Positions 1 through 7,310 of a stretch of 64,000 bases of DNA are shown here, in pieces. The translations under genes and the position numbers were made by a program. The notes below the pieces were generated by a model, which had not been told where the DNA came from, did no database searches, and worked only from the letters and a program-made list of their open reading frames with translations. How positions within the stretch are numbered: the first letter of the stretch is position 1; every line of letters starts with the position of its first letter. Location of the stretch: positions 186,001-250,000 of the forward strand of contig NZ_CANLGU010000003.1 in the NCBI RefSeq assembly GCF_947490405.1, written 5' to 3'. This stretch comes from an uncultured Algibacter sp. (GTDB lineage Bacteria > Bacteroidota > Bacteroidia > Flavobacteriales > Flavobacteriaceae).

Positions 1-1
1 T

Positions 2-1141
2 ACTATTGAAGGGACTACACTAGAGCACCATCTTACTCTTGATTTTTTTAGTGAAGATGGACAATTGGCAGTCATTACAGATGAAAAAGTTATTGAATTT
101 AAACGTGTTTTTGAAAATGACACACTCTTATTAGAAATCACAGAACAATCTACATATAAAATCATTCTTCTTTTAGAAGATGGTTTTTGGCGTATTAGAC
201 ACATCATAAAAGAACAAAGTAAAGATTATAAAAACGAATTTATTCCAGCTCAAACTGAAGTTACAGAAATTAAGGGTATTAACTATTATCCGCAGGCGTC
301 GCCTTGGGATATGTATGGCGATAAATTTGATGCTTCGATTATAGCTAAAGATTTTAAAATTATAAGAGATGCTGGTTTAAATTCAATACGGATTTTTGTG
401 CCATATGAAGATTTTGGTAAAGCAAATGTGAAAGCTAAAAAGCTTGATAAACTTAAACAAATTTTAGATTTAGCTGAAGCTCAAAACTTAAAAGTTGTCA
501 TCACACTATTCGATTTTTATGGCGATTATTCGGTTTTAAACTGGACACTTAATCAACATCACGCAAAAACTATTGTAAAGGCAGTAAAAGATTATCCTGC
601 GCTTTTAGCTTGGGATATTAAGAACGAACCCAATTTAGATTTTAAATCACGAACAAAAGCATTAGTTGTTGCATGGTTGGATAATATGATTGCTTTAGTA
701 AAATCCACAGATACTACACACCCCGTTACCATTGGTTGGTCTAATGCTGAAAGTGCTACAATATTAAAAGATAAACTAGATGTTATTAGTTTTCATTATT
801 ATGAAGATTTGAACGATTTAGAAGACACTTATAAAAGCTTAAAGTTAGAAATTACAAATAAACCTTTGGCTATCACAGAGTTTGGCATGTCATCTAACAG
901 AGGATTATGGCATCCTTTTGGAAATTCAGAAGATGATCAAACAGCGTATTATAAACAAGCTCAAGCACTGTTTAAATCGTATCATATTCCGTTTATGTCT
1001 TGGACACTTTACGACTTTACTGAAATACCAAAGGAAGTCGTTGGACGACTTCCTTGGAGAAAACAGACTCAAGAGCATTTTGGGTTTATCGACCAAAACG
1101 GAGAGACTAAGCCTGCTTTTAAATATATTTCTAAAGAATAG
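2..1141 (+). CDS. GH5-like glycoside hydrolase, 5' truncated by window edge
   Basis: The reading frame is open from base 2, so the true start lies left of the window; a TTG at 65 is in frame but is not a convincing start. The visible 379 residues end in a (beta/alpha)8-barrel glycosidase: an early GINYYPQASPWDMYG stretch, an acid/base glutamate in the WDIKNEP motif (codon 626-628) and a nucleophile glutamate in ITEFG (codon 878-880). This pair, about 84 residues apart, fits clan GH-A (GH5 or the GH2 catalytic core). The region before the barrel may be a beta-sandwich accessory domain. Substrate is unknown. Its position beside glycosyltransferases and a flippase suggests trimming or release of a polymer made by this locus. 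Its 3' end overlaps the convergent GT4 gene by 11 bp. Confidence 0.8.
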   Translation, partial: TIEGTTLEHHLTLDFFSEDGQLAVITDEKVIEFKRVFENDTLLLEITEQSTYKIILLLEDGFWRIRHIIKEQSKDYKNEFIPAQTEVTEIKGINYYPQASPWDMYGDKFDASIIAKDFKIIRDAGLNSIRIFVPYEDFGKANVKAKKLDKLKQILDLAEAQNLKVVITLFDFYGDYSVLNWTLNQHHAKTIVKAVKDYPALLAWDIKNEPNLDFKSRTKALVVAWLDNMIALVKSTDTTHPVTIGWSNAESATILKDKLDVISFHYYEDLNDLEDTYKSLKLEITNKPLAITEFGMSSNRGLWHPFGNSEDDQTAYYKQAQALFKSYHIPFMSWTLYDFTEIPKEVVGRLPWRKQTQEHFGFIDQNGETKPAFKYISKE

Positions 1142-2348
1142 CTTCTTGAGATTGTATCGTTTCTACTGAAGATTTTCTATCTATTATCGACTCAAAAGTA
1201 TTAATATACATATCTGCAATTCTAGACATTGGATATGCCGTAGCGGCCTTATAATTTGCTTTTTCTAATTCTACTCGGTATAAATTATTTTCTAAAATTT
1301 TCTGTAAAGCAATAGCTAAACTACTTGGGCTTTCAGCATCAAAAAACTCACCTCTATAGCCTTCATCTTGTACTAATAAAGCTAAATCGCCTAAATCTGG
1401 CATAACAACAGCCTTACCGTAACTTCCTGCTTGGTGAAGTACTCCAGAGCTCCCCGTAGTAGATGTATATGGAAATACTACGACAGCACTTTCCTTAAAT
1501 ATTTTTGGTACATCTTCTTCAGCAACATATCCTGTAAATGTTAAGCCTTTAATGTGGCTATATTTTCTTTGTACGCTTTCTAAATATCCAGGAGTATTTG
1601 GGTTATCTGTCCCAGCAATTACTATTTCCATATTTAAATCAGATACGTCTCTAAGCATTTCTACTGCTTCAATCATACCTTCTACTTTTTTATAGGTTCC
1701 AAATTTCCCGAAGGTCATTACTTTAAAAGGTTCTAGAGGTGTTTCGTAATTGGGTTCTTCTAAAATTTCAAACGTACCATGTGGAATTAATTTTACATTT
1801 TCAGCATTATATTTTTTGTTCAAAATATCTACATACTTTTGCATGGTTACAGCAACAGTATCGGCTTGTAAAATCAATCTTGTTAAAGTACTACCAATAA
1901 ACCCATAGATTTTTTGCATGATTTTATTACTTGTAAATCCAGCACTTCCTAAATCTACTTCTTCCATGATATTATGAAGCAATACAATATTTGGAATCTT
2001 TTTTAATTTGCATACAAGTGGTAACATTAGTCCTAATGCAGCGGCAAACTTTTTATCGCCAAACTTCATAAATTGTAAATTGAATAATACCGCATCAGGC
2101 TTTACCTTATTAATAGCTTTAGTAACGTTTATAATATTTAAATAGCTATTAAATGTCCAACATTCTTTTACTGTAATTTTGCATCCATCTTCTGTAAAGT
2201 TGATGTCTTTTTTTCCTTCAGTAGTATCTGTAAGTAACACCAATTCTGTAATATGTTCTTTTTGTCTGAAGTGTTTTACTAAATGATATGCATATTCATT
2301 TAAAGTAACTTTACTTGGAGGATATGCTGTAACGATTGCTAATTTCAT
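1131..2348 (-). CDS. GT4-family glycosyltransferase, paralogue A
   Basis: A 405-residue GT-B fold glycosyltransferase. The N-terminal MKLAIVTAYPPSKVTLNEYA segment is the glycine-poor acceptor-side start typical of GT4 enzymes; the C-terminal half has the donor-binding region (FGKFGTYKKVEGMIEAVE, then VVVFPYTSTTGSSGVLHQAG and GKAVVMPDLGD), where nucleotide-sugar contacts lie in GT4. It is cytoplasmic or peripheral at the membrane, with no transmembrane segment seen. A close paralogue, with almost the same first 30 residues, sits at 4613-5785. A pair of 21-bp-spaced LytTR-like half-sites lies 75-110 bp upstream. The sugar donor cannot be told from sequence. Probably adds a sugar to a lipid-linked exopolysaccharide unit. 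Confidence 0.85.
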   Translation of the reverse strand: MKLAIVTAYPPSKVTLNEYAYHLVKHFRQKEHITELVLLTDTTEGKKDINFTEDGCKITVKECWTFNSYLNIINVTKAINKVKPDAVLFNLQFMKFGDKKFAAALGLMLPLVCKLKKIPNIVLLHNIMEEVDLGSAGFTSNKIMQKIYGFIGSTLTRLILQADTVAVTMQKYVDILNKKYNAENVKLIPHGTFEILEEPNYETPLEPFKVMTFGKFGTYKKVEGMIEAVEMLRDVSDLNMEIVIAGTDNPNTPGYLESVQRKYSHIKGLTFTGYVAEEDVPKIFKESAVVVFPYTSTTGSSGVLHQAGSYGKAVVMPDLGDLALLVQDEGYRGEFFDAESPSSLAIALQKILENNLYRVELEKANYKAATAYPMSRIADMYINTFESIIDRKSSVETIQSQEAIL

Positions 2349-2422
2349 AATGATTTGGTTTTAAATATTTTTAATAATAACACTACAAATATCCAGCATA
2401 GTAGAGACTAAAGCTGGTGTTT

Positions 2423-2457
2423 TTAGATGGTTGGAATTTTACTGTAGACGAATGGCA
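2423..2457 (-). promoter_or_regulatory. LytTR-type direct repeat upstream of GT4 paralogue A
   Basis: In the direction of the downstream gene the two halves read GCCATTCGTCTACA and, 21 bp on, TCCAACCATCTAAA (8 of 11 core positions shared). A 21-bp period is the usual spacing of LytTR-domain half-sites. The first half is nearly identical to the sites at 20020 and 62042. Confidence 0.55.
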
Positions 2458-2559
2458 AATTACCTTAGATTAAGCTAATTTTAGTGGAGCATTGTTGTCT
2501 TATATGAAATATTTCAATAGTATTCATTTTCTTGAAAACTATTGTTCTCTTATTTATAT

Positions 2560-2605
2560 GGCTTAGCCATTTCGAAAACGCGAAGCATATGCGACAATAA
2601 ATCGC
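2560..2605. repeat. Degenerate copy of the CATTTCG..GCGAAGCAT repeat family
   Basis: CCATTTCGAAAACGCGAAGC followed by ATATGCGAC and AAATCGCAT matches, with changes, the palindromic unit repeated at 16561-16740. It is the only recognisable repeat in the 281-bp gap between the flippase and GT4 paralogue A. Confidence 0.5.
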
Positions 2606-2629
2606 ATCAATTTTGAAGAAAGGGTTTTA

Positions 2630-3880
2630 TTATACCTTTTTTGAAGACTTAGAATCCAGCTTAAAAAACACGATCTGAATTACTAAAAGCAATACCATGG
2701 CAATAATTTGTACATGTACTACCTGTGCTAAACTGTCATGAAAAAAGATAACAAGAGCTACTTGTAATACACCAAATATACCAGAAATAACTACTGGCAC
2801 ATATTTATCCAAAGACAGATAGTAATACGCGAAAATATTAGATATCGCGAACATAGAAGTAGCGATAGCATACTGCCATAACAAAGGCGCCATAGCGATA
2901 TAACTTTCTCCAAACAAAATATTAATAATAAGCTCTGGAAAACTCAAACAAACCAAAATAATTGTGATAGATATTGCTGCAATGTAACCGATGTATTTAA
3001 ATAGTATTGATGCGGTTTCTTTACCATCTTTTTTGAGTTGTACAACAGTTGGTAGTAGTAACATTACAAACATCCAAGCGATAAAATAAACAATACGACC
3101 TATTAAAGCTAAAGACGCGTATAATCCCGCTTCATACGATTCAAAATAATGCTTTACTAACAGAATATCACTATTGTTGATGATGATTTGTGTTAATTCA
3201 TAAAATGCAGTAATAATAAAAAAATGTTTAATGCTTTTTGCATCTGCATCAGGAAGCGCTAGTGCTTTTTTAAACGACACATGTTCAGTTTTAAAAGGAA
3301 ACAGGCCAAATACAAACGATGCTAAAATACCAATAGCAATAACTACTGAAGATTGAATATTAAAAATTAAAATTAATCCTAAAGTGATGATTAATCTACT
3401 TAACATTTCAGATTGGTACGTAATCGATAACTGTTTAAATGCTTTTTTGCCTTGAAAAACACCTCTGTTTACACTCATCAAAAAATATAAAGGCACACCA
3501 AAACCAAATACAATAAACATATTTGAAGACGATGTGTTAAAAACGGTTTGTAATTCTGAAGCAAAAATAACAATGAGTAATCCCATTAAAATCCCAACCA
3601 AAAGTGCATTTTTATACACTTTTGCTATAAAGCTTTTAAAGATGTGATGCTCAAAAAGTACCGAGAATTTTGCAGTTACTAACTGAAACGTCATAGCTGC
3701 AAATGATAATACCAATAAAAACGTAATAAGTACTGCTGCATTGGCAAATTCAGCTGGACCTAATAATCTTCCTAAAATAAGATTATATAAATAATTACCG
3801 CCATTAACAGCTAAAACACTTAACATGAATAGCTGTTCTGGCGTAATTTTTTTTAGTAAAGTTTTAGCAGTCATAATCAT
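2630..3880 (-). CDS. Wzx-like polysaccharide flippase (MOP superfamily)
   Basis: A 416-residue integral membrane protein with about 12 hydrophobic segments, e.g. the stretches near residues 20-60, 85-110 and 370-405, and short basic loops. An early NGGNYLYNLILGRLLGPAEFA motif is typical of the oligosaccharide flippase/MATE-like MOP superfamily, which moves undecaprenyl-linked repeat units across the inner membrane. The start overlaps the end of the STAS gene by 17 bp (an alternative ATG at 3874 still overlaps), implying translational coupling. It is shorter than many Wzx proteins but within the range of PST-family exporters. A role in exporting a polymer built by the flanking GT4 enzymes is inferred from context. 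Confidence 0.85.
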   Translation of the reverse strand: MIMTAKTLLKKITPEQLFMLSVLAVNGGNYLYNLILGRLLGPAEFANAAVLITFLLVLSFAAMTFQLVTAKFSVLFEHHIFKSFIAKVYKNALLVGILMGLLIVIFASELQTVFNTSSSNMFIVFGFGVPLYFLMSVNRGVFQGKKAFKQLSITYQSEMLSRLIITLGLILIFNIQSSVVIAIGILASFVFGLFPFKTEHVSFKKALALPDADAKSIKHFFIITAFYELTQIIINNSDILLVKHYFESYEAGLYASLALIGRIVYFIAWMFVMLLLPTVVQLKKDGKETASILFKYIGYIAAISITIILVCLSFPELIINILFGESYIAMAPLLWQYAIATSMFAISNIFAYYYLSLDKYVPVVISGIFGVLQVALVIFFHDSLAQVVHVQIIAMVLLLVIQIVFFKLDSKSSKKV

Positions 3881-4172
3881 TTCTAAAAATACCTTTTAAA
3901 CTAGTTTTGTTAAATAAACTTGTAATACGCTTATTGTTTTTTCCTAGAACAAAGAGTGTTTTACTTCGTCTTGTGGCTTTATTAGTTAAAAACTGCATAA
4001 CTTTCAGAGCACTGTCATCAAATTTTCTCACTTTTTTTAAGCATATCACTATTTCATAATACTTATCCAATAAGTTGCTGAAATATAGAGCTGCTTCATT
4101 TGTGTTGGTAGTTGTAAAATCACCATGTATTTCATAAACACCTTTATTATTTACTATCTGGAAATCCATCAT
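3864..4172 (-). CDS. STAS-domain protein 2 (anti-sigma antagonist-like)
   Basis: A 102-residue single-domain protein with the alternating beta/alpha pattern of STAS domains: YEIHGDFTTTNTNEA, then EIVICLKKVRKFDDSALKVMQ, where the loop before the second helix carries the position phosphorylated in SpoIIAA-type proteins. The loop (DDSALKVM) keeps a serine but is otherwise less canonical than in STAS protein 1. Such proteins act by partner switching with a kinase or anti-sigma factor, or as soluble partners of a transporter. No cognate kinase or PP2C phosphatase is seen in the window. It is coupled to the flippase by an overlap, so the flippase or an associated glycosyltransferase is a plausible partner; that is inference. 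Confidence 0.75.
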   Translation of the reverse strand: MMDFQIVNNKGVYEIHGDFTTTNTNEAALYFSNLLDKYYEIVICLKKVRKFDDSALKVMQFLTNKATRRSKTLFVLGKNNKRITSLFNKTSLKGIFRNDYDC

Positions 4173-4195
4173 AACATAAATTTGGGGTGATACAA

Positions 4196-4474
4196 TTAGG
4201 CTACATTACTTACATACAAATCGTCATACACTTCTTTGCACCCTGTTCCAACAATATAAACTCTTTTATTTATTGCCATACAATCTGCATATAAAGATCG
4301 CATTGCCTTCATTCCACTAGAATCAATTTCTGTTACATGCTCTATATCAATAACCAACTCTTCAACATCTTTCATACCTAAGCTGATATGCTTTTTGAAG
4401 TTTGCAGCTGTAATAGCATTAATGATTCCTGATACTGAAAAAATTTCTTTGTTTTGTGTGATTTTGAGTGCCAT
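4196..4474 (-). CDS. STAS-domain protein 1 (anti-sigma antagonist-like)
   Basis: An in-frame upstream extension reaches 4549, but ATG 4474 gives a normal 92-residue STAS domain beginning MALKITQNKEIFSVSG and removes an N-terminus unlike the family, so that start is preferred. The key loop reads VEELVIDIEHVTEIDSSGMKAM: the IDSSGM motif is the canonical phosphorylatable-serine signature of SpoIIAA/RsbV proteins. Only 24 bp separate it from STAS protein 2. Two consecutive STAS genes inside a polysaccharide locus are unusual and suggest partner-switch control of polymer synthesis or export. A LytTR-like half-site lies about 110 bp upstream. Confidence 0.8.
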   Translation of the reverse strand: MALKITQNKEIFSVSGIINAITAANFKKHISLGMKDVEELVIDIEHVTEIDSSGMKAMRSLYADCMAINKRVYIVGTGCKEVYDDLYVSNVA

Positions 4475-4583
4475 AAGTTTAAAGTTTAATTTGTTAATAT
4501 AAGTTTGGGGTAATAAGTCAATCTGGGTCAAATATCTAGGAAAAAGCATTAAGCGTTTCTCCTATTTCGTCCAGTTGTACATA

Positions 4584-4600
4584 GCTGTAGATGAATGGTT
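4584..4600 (-). promoter_or_regulatory. LytTR-like half-site upstream of the STAS genes
   Basis: In the direction of the STAS genes it reads AACCATTCATCTACAGC, matching the site at 2444 at most positions. The second half 21 bp further on is poorly conserved, so this may be a weak or single half-site. Confidence 0.4.
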
Positions 4601-4612
4601 AAAACATAGAGA

Positions 4613-5785
4613 CTAAGCTCCTACAGCTTTAAAAGTGTTAAGGTACATATCTGCTATATCCGACATAGGGTGTGCCGTTGCAGCTTTATAATTGATTTGT
4701 CCTAACTTAACTTTATAATCATTATTAGTTACAATACTCTCAATAGCTTTGGCTAAACTATCCACAGATTTAGGATCAAAAAACTCTCCTTGATAGCCTT
4801 CGTCTTTAACTAAAAGAGCCAAATCTCCCAAATCGGGCATAATCACAGCCTTACCGTAACTTCCTGCTTGATGCAAAACACCAGAACTTCCTGTAGTAGA
4901 CGTATACGGAAAAACAACAACTGTACTTTCATTAAACAATACAGGAACTTCGTTTTCTTCAACATAACCCGTAAAGCGAATTTGCGGTACATCTTTATAA
5001 GCTTCCTTTACTTGTGCTAAATAACCTGGTACATTGGGGTTATCTTCCCCAGCAATAACAACCTCTAAGTTTAAATCGGTCGATTTTCGTACTTTTTCCA
5101 CAGCTTCAATCATCGCTTCCACCTTTTTATAAGTACCAAACTTCCCAAAAGCCATTATTTGCATGGGGTCTGATGGTGTTATGTAATTAGGCTCTTTAGG
5201 AATTTCAAATGTGCCGTGTGGTATCAGCTTCACATTCTTTACGTTGTATTTATTCTCTAATATAGTAACATACTTTTGCATGGTCACAGCCACAACATCT
5301 GCTTTAAGAATTAACTTGGTTAGCGTGGTACCAATAAAACTGTATAACTTTGTTAAAACTTTATTTGATGTAAAACCAGCACTTCCTAAATCTACCTCCT
5401 CTAAAATATTATGCAACAGCACGATATTTGGTATCTTTTTCAGCTTACATACATAAGGTAGCATTAGCCCTAAAGCCGCAGCAACTTTTTTATCACCAAA
5501 TTTCATAAACTGCAAATTAAACAATACGGCATCGGGTTTTGTTACATTTATAGCTTTTGTAACGCTCACTATATTTTTGTAACTATTAAAAGACCAACAT
5601 TCTTTTATGGTAATTTTACAACCAGCTTCAGTAAAGTTGATATCTTTTTCGGCTTTGGTATAATCGCACAATAAAATTAATTCTGAAACTTCTTGCTTTT
5701 GCCTAAAATGCTTTACTAAATGGTAAGCATATTCGTTAAGAGTTACTTTACTTGGTGGGTAGGCTGTTACAATGGCTAACTTCAT
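4613..5785 (-). CDS. GT4-family glycosyltransferase, paralogue B
   Basis: A 390-residue GT-B enzyme, closely related along its whole length to the gene at 1131-2348: the same MKLAIVTAYPPSKVTLNEYA start and the same donor-site region TSTTGSSGVLHQAGSYGKAV. The two differ mainly in the C-terminal tail and in surface stretches, so this is a duplication followed by drift rather than recent gene conversion. It is the first gene of a minus-strand run (GT4-B, STAS1, STAS2, flippase, GT4-A) and diverges from the receiver-GT2 gene. The acceptor and sugar are unknown. Two enzymes with related acceptor domains could add consecutive similar linkages. Confidence 0.85.
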   Translation of the reverse strand: MKLAIVTAYPPSKVTLNEYAYHLVKHFRQKQEVSELILLCDYTKAEKDINFTEAGCKITIKECWSFNSYKNIVSVTKAINVTKPDAVLFNLQFMKFGDKKVAAALGLMLPYVCKLKKIPNIVLLHNILEEVDLGSAGFTSNKVLTKLYSFIGTTLTKLILKADVVAVTMQKYVTILENKYNVKNVKLIPHGTFEIPKEPNYITPSDPMQIMAFGKFGTYKKVEAMIEAVEKVRKSTDLNLEVVIAGEDNPNVPGYLAQVKEAYKDVPQIRFTGYVEENEVPVLFNESTVVVFPYTSTTGSSGVLHQAGSYGKAVIMPDLGDLALLVKDEGYQGEFFDPKSVDSLAKAIESIVTNNDYKVKLGQINYKAATAHPMSDIADMYLNTFKAVGA

Positions 5786-5854
5786 AATATGGTTGGTTTG
5801 GGGTTAAAATAATCTTCGTTTTAATTGCTAAAATCTGACACGAAAACGAACAAA

Positions 5855-5871
5855 TATACCATTTGTCGATA
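5855..5871 (+). promoter_or_regulatory. LytTR-like half-site between GT4-B and the receiver-GT2 gene
   Basis: ATACCATTTGTCGATAA matches the ATACCATTCGTCGACA site of the H-NOX operon promoter. It lies about 115 bp upstream of the receiver-GT2 gene and 70 bp from the divergent GT4-B start. No convincing second half 21 bp away. Confidence 0.4.
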
Positions 5872-5983
5872 AAAAATACAAAAAAAATAATACATTTCCT
5901 TCAAAAAAAAGTTATATTTACAACATCTAAGGTCAAAAAAATTGAACTTAAAATTGATATAGCAACCCCAAAAACCTACCAAC

Positions 5984-7123
5984 ATGATAAAAATTTTAGC
6001 CATTGATGATCAGCAATTAATTCTGTTATCATTAGAAAAACATTTAACCGATTTAGGTTTTAGCATCAAATGTGCTAGTACAGGAGAAGAAGGCTTAGAA
6101 CTATTTGATTCCTATAAACCCGACATTGTAATTGTAGACATAAATATGGATGGCATGTCTGGTTTAGATGTTGTTAAACATATAAGAATCGAAAAAAAAT
6201 CTCAAGTAAAAATATTAGTACTTTCAGGAAATACCAGTGAAGATACTATTATTGATGGTTTTGATTTGGGTATTGATGATTATATGAAAAAACCCGTATC
6301 ATTAAACGAAGTTACCGTAAGAATTTCTAGAATATTTGGTATTAAAATAGATAAACTTCAAAACAAAGACACCAAAGACCAAATGCTTCAAAAACGCTGT
6401 GTTGGTGTAGTAATACCGTGTTATAATGAAGAAGAGCGTTTATTAAGTAAAGAGTTTATTGATTTTGTAGACAGTAACTTGGGCTACCATTTGTGTTTTG
6501 TAAATGATGGTAGTACCGATAAAACACTAGAAGTTTTAAATAACCTAAAAAAAGGTAGAGAAACTAATATTAGTGTATACAACTGCGAAAAAAACGGCGG
6601 TAAAGCTGAGGCTGTGAGGCAAGGTGTTTTACATTTAGCCAAAGATCCGCAATTGGATTATATAGGCTATTTAGATGCCGATTTATCCACCGATTTTAGA
6701 GATTTTGATGATTTGGTTAAAACTATTGAAACTTCAGATTTTAAAATTGTAAGTGGTTCTAGAATGAGCCGGATGGGTGCAGATATTACCAAAGAATCTG
6801 CCAGAAAAATTATTAGTAAAACCATAAACCTTATTATAAGAACGATATTAGGGATGCCTTTTAACGATACCCAATGTGGTGCAAAAATTATGGATAAGGA
6901 TATTGTAAAACACATGTTTAATGATAAGTTTATAAGTGCTTGGATTTTTGATGTTGAGATTTTTATACGCATGCGAAAGCATTACGGAAAGAAAAAAGCC
7001 ATTTCATACATCTGTGAGCAACCTTTAAAACGATGGATACATGCAGATGGTTCTAAACTGTCTATGAAAGATTCTATTAAAATTGTAGGGCAGCTTGGGC
7101 AAATTGCATTACATTACAAATAG
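5984..7123 (+). CDS. Response-regulator receiver fused to GT2 glycosyltransferase
   Basis: Residues 1-120 are a CheY-like receiver: acidic pair DD at 8-9, phospho-acceptor Asp52 in IVDINMDGMSG, and a conserved Lys near 104 (DDYMKKPVS). After a short linker, residues 135-379 form a GT2 glycosyltransferase resembling dolichyl-phosphate glucose/mannose synthases: VVIPCYNEEERL, FVNDGSTDKT, the metal-binding LDADLSTD, and NDTQCGAKIMD. No membrane segment follows the GT2 domain. The arrangement implies phosphorylation-controlled sugar transfer, possibly to a polyprenyl-phosphate carrier. No kinase is adjacent, so phosphate may come from a distant kinase. A receiver placed on an enzyme of sugar-lipid synthesis is uncommon, and the reading frame is intact across the junction. 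Confidence 0.85.
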   Translation: MIKILAIDDQQLILLSLEKHLTDLGFSIKCASTGEEGLELFDSYKPDIVIVDINMDGMSGLDVVKHIRIEKKSQVKILVLSGNTSEDTIIDGFDLGIDDYMKKPVSLNEVTVRISRIFGIKIDKLQNKDTKDQMLQKRCVGVVIPCYNEEERLLSKEFIDFVDSNLGYHLCFVNDGSTDKTLEVLNNLKKGRETNISVYNCEKNGGKAEAVRQGVLHLAKDPQLDYIGYLDADLSTDFRDFDDLVKTIETSDFKIVSGSRMSRMGADITKESARKIISKTINLIIRTILGMPFNDTQCGAKIMDKDIVKHMFNDKFISAWIFDVEIFIRMRKHYGKKKAISYICEQPLKRWIHADGSKLSMKDSIKIVGQLGQIALHYK

Positions 7124-7219
7124 AACAGCTTAAGCTTAGCCTTTTTTAAATTTGATAATGCCTTTGCGTTTTGCGCTAATGCAAACCATCATTCACATTA
7201 AATATAGTAAAGCATTAAC

Positions 7220-7250
7220 TGGTTGGCAGTTTAATGTCGGTGAATGGTAG
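7220..7250 (+). promoter_or_regulatory. LytTR-type direct repeat upstream of the TPR outer-membrane gene
   Basis: TGGTTGGCAG (from 7220) and TGAATGGTAG (from 7241) share a 21-bp period. The orientation relative to the downstream gene is reversed compared with the other sites in the window, which lowers confidence. Confidence 0.4.
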
Positions 7251-7310
7251 ATTGCTGTAGATTAATAACCTAGGTTTTGTCCGTAACTTGCAGTATCATA
7301 AAAACACATA

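Noticed and set aside
4196-4549. Longer STAS protein starting at 4549
   Set aside because: The extra 25 residues do not look like a STAS N-terminus; ATG 4474 gives a standard domain length.
5821-6003. Short minus-strand reading frame upstream of the receiver-GT2 gene
   Set aside because: Low-complexity hydrophobic translation (Phe/Cys-rich), no ribosome-binding site, and it overlaps a control region.
7220-7250. Strong LytTR operator for the TPR gene
   Set aside because: The 21-bp period is present but the orientation is reversed versus the other sites, so I list it only at low confidence.
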